The position numbers and the translations under genes were made by a program. DNA of 8,528 nucleotides from contig JBOHNM010000166.1 in assembly GCA_050730675.1 (NCBI GenBank), forward strand, positions 1-8,528, given 5' to 3'. How positions within the stretch are numbered: the stretch's first letter is position 1; each line of letters opens with the position of its first letter. This document shows, one piece after another, positions 4,015 to 8,528 of the stretch. Below the pieces are notes generated by a model. That model did not search any database. It was not told the origin of the DNA and was given only the letters and a program-made list of their open reading frames with translations. Source of the stretch: JBOHNM01 sp050730675. GTDB lineage: Bacteria; Planctomycetota; Phycisphaerae; Phycisphaerales; UBA1924.

Positions 4015-6753
4015 ATGCCCACCCTTCGCACCGTCGCCGTCGTCGCCGCCATGGCTCTACTCGCTTGCGGCCAGGCGAGTGCCGCCCCGCCGCAGAGACT
4101 TGCCGATCTGCCGCGTGAGCCCCAGGACTTGTCGATCCTCACGCCCGCCGTCGCGGGCGGCGAGAAACTGGGATGGATCACCGGCAATGGTCTGCTGATC
4201 ATCACCGGCGGCACTCCGGCAAACACCGAAACGCTCACGCTCATCGAACCGGCCAACCAGCAGCCGCTGCAGGTCAAGCAGCTCTTGATTCTTCCGGATC
4301 GACTCTACTTCGTCGCGACCACCACCATAAGCCCGGTTCGCCTCTACACCTGCGGCCGCCACGGCGGCCCCGTCGTCCGGCTCTCCGCACCCGACAGCAG
4401 CGTCCCCGCGGCCAAGATCCTCGCCCCGCTCGGGACCGGCGTCGTATATACCGCGTCTTCCGCCGCCAGCACGGGTGTGGGGGGGAGTGACGGCACAGCG
4501 CAGGGCACCACCCTGCTCGCGCCATTCGCGTCGACGGTCCCGATCTTCGAGACCGCCCGCTTAGGAAACCGCCTGTTCTTCGCGAGCCGAAATACACCGC
4601 AGCTCAACCGCATGTGGGTGACCGACGGGACGCCGGCCGGCACCTACGAACTTTTCGACCCCGCCTCCGGCATCGCCACCGGCGTAGCGTCCGGGCCCGC
4701 GGTCATCGCGGATCGCGCCTACTTCATCAGCGGCACCTCCGCCAGCGGTGCGCCGCAGTTGTGGAAGTCCGACGGCACCGTGGCCGGCACAGAGGTCGTG
4801 GCAACACTGCCGACCACCGCGCTGCGCCCGGACACCCAAGCACTTCCGACGGGAACCTCGGGAGTGGGCACGGCGTATTTCAGCACCTACGGCACCGGCG
4901 GTAATCGCCTGATCGCCACAGACGGCACCGAACCCGGAACAATTCTCCTGACCTCGACTGGAACAAACAGTGTGCCTTCATCGATGGTGATGGTCGGCGA
5001 TCGTCTTTACTTTACGACGGGCGGCGCCGTGTACACCGCCCGGCGCGTGGGTGCAGAGGCGCCGCACTTCACCTCAGTCCTGTCGAGCCTTCCGCTGTCG
5101 CCCGCCGCATTCGGTGGCCAATTCGGATACTGCTTCAGCAGCGGACTCATCGCGTTCAGCGCCGACGGCACATCCGAGATCGTCGTGCCCGCGGCCGGCG
5201 GTGCGTTGTTCCAGCGCGCCGCGATCGTCACATCCGATGAGGGCGTGCTCTTCAGTGCCGATGGCGCGACCGACCTCGGACGGTGGGCGCTCCGGCGCGA
5301 AGGAACAAACCAGAACATCTCTTCCTTGCTGTCCGCGACGTCCTACACCGCTGGATTCGCGATCACACCGGTCGAGCGCATCGGCGATCGCGTGGCCTTT
5401 CCACATATGGGCGGAAACGACCGCAACATGTACTTCACCGACGGCTCAGTGGCACGAACGCTCCGGGAACCCTACGGGGTCTGGTGGGCAGACAACTCGT
5501 CAACGAATGACCGCTTTGTCACCGTCGGCGACCGCCTAATCGGCATCCAAGGCACCTTCCCCGCACTCTTGTCGACCGCCGGCGCACCCGACGCGCCACT
5601 GAACATTTCGGGCACGCTTCCATCCTCCGGCACTTCTGGTGTGCCGCCCTGGCAGGCCCAGACCCTCTTCGGCGGGCGTCGTGTGGTCACCCTCGGCACG
5701 TATTCTTTCCTGACCGATGGCACAATTGCGGGTACTCAAGCGCTGCCAACGTCCGGGCGTATGACGGCAATCAACCAGATCGCCGGCACGACCTACCTCC
5801 TGGACACTACCGGAACACTCTACGACATGACCGACTTCCCGGCGGCGATGCCCTTGCTGGCCAGCTTCGGATCTTTGAATTTGACCGTGAGTTCCACGGC
5901 CCGCGCCCTGCTTGCCGCCGTCAACGATGGGTTCATCGTCGGTCGTTTCGCCTCGCCCGGCACCAATCCGACGTTCGTGTTCATCGACCCGGCGGCGCGG
6001 ACGTCCACGACGCTCGGAGCCGGGTTCTCCGGCGTAGGGTCCGACACCGCGTGGAGAGCCTTTGCCGCCGGCGGGGTGTACTACTGGCGATCGGGCACGG
6101 ACTCGACATCACGCATCAGCGTGATTGATCGCTCGGGCATTCGAGACATTCCCACACTCGCGGAGAGCACCAACCCACTCGACTGCGCGGCATCGGGCCG
6201 GGCCATCGGCCGCACCGTCGGCCCGCCGTCCGCCGTGTGGGCGCTCGAACCAACATCGACGACGCCGACAACACTCCTCTCTTCAACGGGCCTCACCACC
6301 TCCGGAATCTCGACCACGTACGTCCTGTCGCGCCGTCCCGTCACTCGCGCCCTCATCGCGCGGCTCGTCATCGACGTCGGATTCGAGCTCTACTCCACCA
6401 ACGGCACAGCCGCCGGCACGTTCCGCGTCGGCACGCTGCCCCCCGAACTGTTGTTGGGCAGCACCTCCGTCGGCGACATCCTCGGCTCCAAGTACATCTT
6501 CACCGCCGGACTCAACGGCAACCCCTACGCCTGGATCCCATGCCCCGCCGATGTGGCATCGCTCGGCGGCGATTCTGTCGGCGACGGACGACTCACCATC
6601 GACGACATCGTCACCTACCTCGCCAAGTTCTTCGAGAACTCCACCGGCATCGCCGACCTCGTCTCCATCGGCGGCGACGGCGTGCCCGACGGCCAGCTCA
6701 CCCCCGACGACCTCATCTTCTTCCTCCAGTCCTTCTTCGCCGGTTGCCCGTAA
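4015..6753 (+). CDS. Exported DGTxxGT-repeat protein with C-terminal GC-type dockerin-like domain
   Basis: This 912-residue protein has a signal sequence: a short basic start, a hydrophobic core (7-17), then ASA before A24, a good signal peptidase I site. LLAC18 is a loose lipobox alternative. The body has spaced motifs of the xDGTxxGT type: WVTDGTPAGT (201-210), WKSDGTVAGT (250-259), ATDGTEPGT (301-309), FLTDGTIAGT (ends 574) and STNGTAAGT (ends 801), plus a degenerate copy near 476. Such repeats occur in large exported bacterial proteins and probably form beta-propeller-like blades. Residues 843-912 hold two units 35 residues apart (845-873 and 880-908). Each has a dockerin/EF-hand-like loop with Asp at positions 1, 5 and 12 and Gly at 6. 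The protein ends in GCP, like proteins annotated as GC-type dockerin domain-anchored in Phycisphaerae. It probably acts at the cell surface or outside the cell; no enzymatic motif is seen. The start is supported by AGGA (4004-4007). Confidence 0.92.
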   Translation: MPTLRTVAVVAAMALLACGQASAAPPQRLADLPREPQDLSILTPAVAGGEKLGWITGNGLLIITGGTPANTETLTLIEPANQQPLQVKQLLILPDRLYFVATTTISPVRLYTCGRHGGPVVRLSAPDSSVPAAKILAPLGTGVVYTASSAASTGVGGSDGTAQGTTLLAPFASTVPIFETARLGNRLFFASRNTPQLNRMWVTDGTPAGTYELFDPASGIATGVASGPAVIADRAYFISGTSASGAPQLWKSDGTVAGTEVVATLPTTALRPDTQALPTGTSGVGTAYFSTYGTGGNRLIATDGTEPGTILLTSTGTNSVPSSMVMVGDRLYFTTGGAVYTARRVGAEAPHFTSVLSSLPLSPAAFGGQFGYCFSSGLIAFSADGTSEIVVPAAGGALFQRAAIVTSDEGVLFSADGATDLGRWALRREGTNQNISSLLSATSYTAGFAITPVERIGDRVAFPHMGGNDRNMYFTDGSVARTLREPYGVWWADNSSTNDRFVTVGDRLIGIQGTFPALLSTAGAPDAPLNISGTLPSSGTSGVPPWQAQTLFGGRRVVTLGTYSFLTDGTIAGTQALPTSGRMTAINQIAGTTYLLDTTGTLYDMTDFPAAMPLLASFGSLNLTVSSTARALLAAVNDGFIVGRFASPGTNPTFVFIDPAARTSTTLGAGFSGVGSDTAWRAFAAGGVYYWRSGTDSTSRISVIDRSGIRDIPTLAESTNPLDCAASGRAIGRTVGPPSAVWALEPTSTTPTTLLSSTGLTTSGISTTYVLSRRPVTRALIARLVIDVGFELYSTNGTAAGTFRVGTLPPELLLGSTSVGDILGSKYIFTAGLNGNPYAWIPCPADVASLGGDSVGDGRLTIDDIVTYLAKFFENSTGIADLVSIGGDGVPDGQLTPDDLIFFLQSFFAGCP
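6541..6750 (+). repeat. Two-unit dockerin-like repeat in the exported protein
   Basis: Residues 843-912 contain two aligned units with an exact 35-residue period: ADVASLGG-x5-DG-x-LT-x-DD then a hydrophobic helix ending FF, and ADLVSIGG-x5-DG-x-LT-x-DD likewise. Loop positions 1, 5, 6 and 12 are D853/D857/G858/D864 and D888/D892/G893/D899. Position 3, normally Asn or Asp in type I dockerins, is Val in both (855, 890). C843 and C911 bracket the domain and could form a disulfide. Confidence 0.8.
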
Positions 6754-6766
6754 GAGTGGCCTGCAT

Positions 6767-6782
6767 CGGCGGAAGTTCGCCG
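6767..6782 (+). terminator. Small hairpin after the exported-protein gene
   Basis: CGGCG (6767-6771) pairs with CGCCG (6778-6782) around a six-base loop, starting 13 bases after the stop at 6753. No T run follows, so intrinsic termination is doubtful. Confidence 0.3.
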
Positions 6783-6823
6783 GTTCGGCACAGGCGGCGT
6801 GAACCCGGGCGCGAGGATTTCCC

Positions 6824-6829
6824 TACAAT
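6824..6829 (+). promoter_or_regulatory. Candidate -10 element (TACAAT) of a leaderless transcript
   Basis: TACAAT differs from the TATAAT consensus at one base and ends five bases before the GTG at 6835. No Shine-Dalgarno sequence lies between them. This matches the arrangement at 1068-1080. If it is the promoter, the further-upstream GTG at 6799 cannot be the start for this transcript. No clear -35 box is visible. Confidence 0.45.
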
Positions 6830-6834
6830 CCTCC

Positions 6835-7152
6835 GTGAACCACCGGAGCTTCATCCCCGTCTTTTCCAGCGCCGGCGTGCGGCTGCAGCGCACGCCGTGG
6901 TGGTTCAAGCCGCTGGTGGTCATCTTCGGCCTGCTCCTGGTGCTTCTGGCGATCGTCTTTGTCGTCGTCGCCATCCCCGTCGGACTCATCGTCGGGGCGA
7001 TCTGGCTGACGTTCCGTGCCATCGCGGGGGCGTTTGTATCGCCGCGGCCGGCGACCGTCATCGGCGCGGGCACCCCGGCGGACCCGCAGGTGCTGGATGC
7101 CGACGACCCCGCCCGGCAGAACGTCCGGGTGCGGCCTCCGTCCGGCGAGTGA
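6835..7152 (+). CDS. Small membrane protein
   Basis: This 105-residue protein starts at the GTG at 6835. It has a short N-terminal segment (MNHRSFIPVF), then W22-W23, and a long hydrophobic stretch (about 26-58) that is either one long helix or a two-helix hairpin turning at P48. The tail is Pro/Asp/Arg-rich and polar (62-105). No cysteine or catalytic motif is present. An in-frame GTG at 6799 would add 12 residues. It is disfavoured because TACAAT (6824-6829) sits inside that extension, and because the shorter form places the hydrophilic N-terminus directly before the aromatic girdle. The 6799 start cannot be excluded, since AGGCGG lies just ahead of it. It is separated from the exported-protein gene by about 80 bases and probably has its own promoter. 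Family not recognised. Confidence 0.7.
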   Translation: MNHRSFIPVFSSAGVRLQRTPWWFKPLVVIFGLLLVLLAIVFVVVAIPVGLIVGAIWLTFRAIAGAFVSPRPATVIGAGTPADPQVLDADDPARQNVRVRPPSGE

Positions 7153-7212
7153 TGCCGACGGGTGATTGGCCGGCGCGCATCTTAACGGTCGGACGGATCT
7201 TCAACCACACCG

Positions 7213-7222
7213 GGAGCGCTCC
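7213..7222 (+). promoter_or_regulatory. Palindromic ribosome-binding site GGAGCGCTCC
   Basis: A perfect 10-base palindrome lies directly against the ATG at 7223. Its left half, GGAG, is a good Shine-Dalgarno core with six bases of spacing. Self-pairing of two transcripts, or a protein bound to the palindrome, could affect the start; this is inference. Confidence 0.5.
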
Positions 7223-7537
7223 ATGCATCGCACCAAGTTTGTGCCGCGCGGCGGGTTTGTCAGCGGGTTCGTTTGCGCCGGCGTCACGGCGGCGGCCCTG
7301 GCGGTGATGCTTGGGGCCCAGCAGGGCAAACCGGGGACGCCGGCTGCGCCGGGCAACCCCGGCATGAACACCCCGTGGACACAGGCGGGCTCGACGCCGC
7401 AGGGAGCCCAGTTCTTCGTCACCGGCGACAACACCTGGGGCACACTCTGGCGGCTGGACCCGGGGGCGAAGAAGCTCACGTTCGTCGCGCACACGAAAGC
7501 GGATTTCCCGACGTCGGCGGTGGACCCGAACCGCTGA
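7223..7537 (+). CDS. Small membrane-anchored or exported hypothetical protein
   Basis: This 104-residue protein starts at the ATG at 7223, chosen because GGAG lies six bases upstream; the frame is also open from a TTG at 7166, without a good ribosome site. The N-terminus is basic (HRTKFVPRGG), followed by a hydrophobic segment (about 11-31) that can be a signal anchor or uncleaved signal. Then comes a Gly/Pro-rich linker (KPGTPAAPGNPG) and a compact region containing QFFVTGDNTWGTLWRLDPGAKKLTFVAH. That region looks like two or three beta-strands, with the polar part outside the membrane. No cysteine lies outside the helix (C17). It is not assigned to a family. The following gene begins ten bases after its stop, so they are probably co-transcribed. 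Confidence 0.75.
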   Translation: MHRTKFVPRGGFVSGFVCAGVTAAALAVMLGAQQGKPGTPAAPGNPGMNTPWTQAGSTPQGAQFFVTGDNTWGTLWRLDPGAKKLTFVAHTKADFPTSAVDPNR

Positions 7538-7547
7538 AACAGAGGCC

Positions 7548-8348
7548 GTGGCACCGGAATCCCGGAGCCGCGCATCGGCACCACCCGTATCGACCCGTGA
7601 GGCACGGGCTCGACGGGGCGTACCGATTTTCGCAACCGATCATCTTGGCCGCCGGGTGCCGCTGGTGAGGGCGGTGTGGTGGGTGCTTCGGCGGCCGGTG
7701 TTCTCGATGCTGTTCGCCAGCGCGCTGTTCATTCATGGTGTGATGCAGCCGGACGAAACCGCCATCGGGTCGTTTCTCCACGCGTTCCTCGGAGGCAGGA
7801 CCCACTGCTACTCCGGCCCCGTATTCGCGATTGTCAACACGAATGGAGTGCTGTCGCTCGTTGACGGTCGGACCGCACCATCGTCCGGTATCGTCGTGGG
7901 AAACGTCTTGTTCCGTCCGCGCACACGCGACACAGGACTTTGGGCGCCTACCCGGCGCGTGATTCAGAACGAGCCGAGCATATATTGGAACGTGGGTGAA
8001 CCGACGCCGGCCGAGCGGCAGCAGGTCTGCACACGGCTCGCGGCGGAACTCGTGACGTACGGCGGCGGAACCTGGGCCGCGTACGCACCGATCGTTGGCG
8101 CGGGTGGTGCCAATACGAGTACGCCGATTCTCAGTGGGTATGTGCAAGACCTCGCGGCGTTTGGCCTTGCGGCCGGGCTGGTGCTGTCGCTCCGCTGGGT
8201 GCCGACGCTGACGATGGCGCAGGTCGAGATGAACCGGCGCAACGAGGGCTTGTGCGGCAAGTGCGCGTACGACCTGCACGGGCTGGCGAGTGAGCGGTGC
8301 CCGGAGTGCGGGTACGAGCCGCCACGCAATGAGCCGATTGCGTGGTAG
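7548..8348 (+). CDS. Two-helix membrane protein with C-terminal zinc ribbon
   Basis: This 266-residue protein starts at a GTG at 7548, with AGAGG just ahead (7541-7545, tight spacing). Later in-frame GTG codons at residues 38 and 41 are possible starts, since the first 35 residues are Arg/Ala-rich and poor in secondary-structure signals. Helix 1 is about 51-66 and helix 2 about 200-218. The roughly 130-residue segment between them is predicted outside the membrane and contains C87 and C161. The C-terminal tail, predicted cytosolic, holds the ribbon C236-G-K-C239 and C251-P-E-C254. It has the same eleven-residue spacing and the same Y-D-L-x-G-L core as the 93-2099 array, but at the opposite end of the protein. 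An outside sensor loop tied to a cytosolic metal-binding module is one reading; no enzymatic motif supports a firmer call. Confidence 0.85.
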   Translation: MAPESRSRASAPPVSTREARARRGVPIFATDHLGRRVPLVRAVWWVLRRPVFSMLFASALFIHGVMQPDETAIGSFLHAFLGGRTHCYSGPVFAIVNTNGVLSLVDGRTAPSSGIVVGNVLFRPRTRDTGLWAPTRRVIQNEPSIYWNVGEPTPAERQQVCTRLAAELVTYGGGTWAAYAPIVGAGGANTSTPILSGYVQDLAAFGLAAGLVLSLRWVPTLTMAQVEMNRRNEGLCGKCAYDLHGLASERCPECGYEPPRNEPIAW

Positions 8349-8528
8349 GCCGTTCCGAGAGCAACGCGCGACATGGTTGGGATGTCAAAGAGGCGTGCAG
8401 CGCTGGAGCTGTTGAGGTTGGGGGTGGCGGCGCGGCCCGGCTTGGGTGCGCGGGGGTGGGTTAGCTGGAATTGACGAGGGTGCGATGCACGGGAGTGTGG
8501 GCGGGAGCGGCGATGGGCGGAGTCTGAG
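8349..8528. other. G-rich end segment without a convincing gene
   Basis: The + strand here is strongly G-rich. A 33-codon frame (8373-8474) has no ribosome site. An ATG at 8484 is open to the window edge (MHGSVGGSGDGRSL...) with GAGGG upstream at 8475-8479 and could begin a gene. On the - strand a frame enters from the edge and stops at 8461-8463 (ending HRTLVNSS), which could be the end of a convergent gene. More downstream sequence is needed to choose between them. Confidence 0.4.

Noticed and set aside
2372..4198. A 608-codon + strand frame overlapping spoVR and the next gene
   Set aside because: Its product is Arg/Pro/His-rich, has no domain, and overlaps two well-supported genes in another frame.
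4015..6753. A cellulosome component
   Set aside because: The C-terminal repeat resembles dockerin, but there is no cohesin, glycoside hydrolase or carbohydrate-binding module in the window.
6750..6835. Origin of replication at the GC-skew switch
   Set aside because: A C-rich to G-rich change can mark an origin, but no dnaA gene, DnaA-box cluster or AT-rich unwinding element is seen here.
8373..8474. A 33-residue small protein
   Set aside because: It has no ribosome site and an Arg/Gly/Leu-rich product with no feature, in a G-biased stretch where such frames arise by chance.
1..8528. CRISPR array, insertion sequence, tRNA or rRNA
   Set aside because: No regularly spaced repeats, terminal inverted repeats, transposase motifs or tRNA-like cloverleaf with CCA context were found on either strand. 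The direct repeats present lie inside paralogous genes.

Overview
The window is GC-rich DNA with every supported gene on the + strand and short gaps between genes. Three things point to a planctomycete, most likely class Phycisphaerae. Five proteins carry a CPxC...CPEC zinc ribbon next to membrane helices. One secreted protein ends in a duplicated dockerin-like repeat finishing in Gly-Cys-Pro. The large genes use codons ending almost entirely in C or G. The lineage is inferred from protein style; there is no rRNA or marker gene to prove it.

Layout. Positions 1-61 hold the tail of an upstream gene. Positions 93-2099 hold four consecutive small genes, each coding for an N-terminal zinc ribbon (C-x2-C-x11-C-x2-C) followed by about three membrane helices. 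Copies 1-3 are close paralogues whose ribbon DNA is far better conserved than their membrane halves. Copy 4 is more diverged and changes base composition part-way. Positions 2187-3716 hold a full-length SpoVR/YcgB-family gene, the only confidently named gene; a GC-rich hairpin covers its presumed ribosome-binding site. Positions 3717-4014 form the main intergenic region, with two small hairpins after spoVR and several dyads ahead of the next gene. Positions 4015-6753 code for a large exported protein with a signal peptide, several DGTxxGT repeats and a C-terminal dockerin-like double repeat. Positions 6835-8348 carry three small membrane or membrane-anchored proteins. The last of these has the same zinc ribbon, but at its C-terminus and behind a loop of about 130 residues that is probably outside the membrane. 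Positions 8349-8528 show no convincing gene.

How the parts relate. The zinc-ribbon/membrane array is the most unusual feature: one invariant cytosolic metal-binding module joined to membrane halves that vary. Nothing in the window gives its function. SpoVR normally works with a PrkA-type kinase and a YhbH/YeaH-type protein, and neither gene is visible here. The exported dockerin-like protein is probably a cell-surface or secreted protein independent of the ribbon array. Two genes (1080 and 6835) have a TAnnnT hexamer 5-6 bases ahead of a GTG start and no clear Shine-Dalgarno sequence, which suggests leaderless transcription. No tRNA, rRNA, CRISPR array, insertion sequence or integrase was seen.
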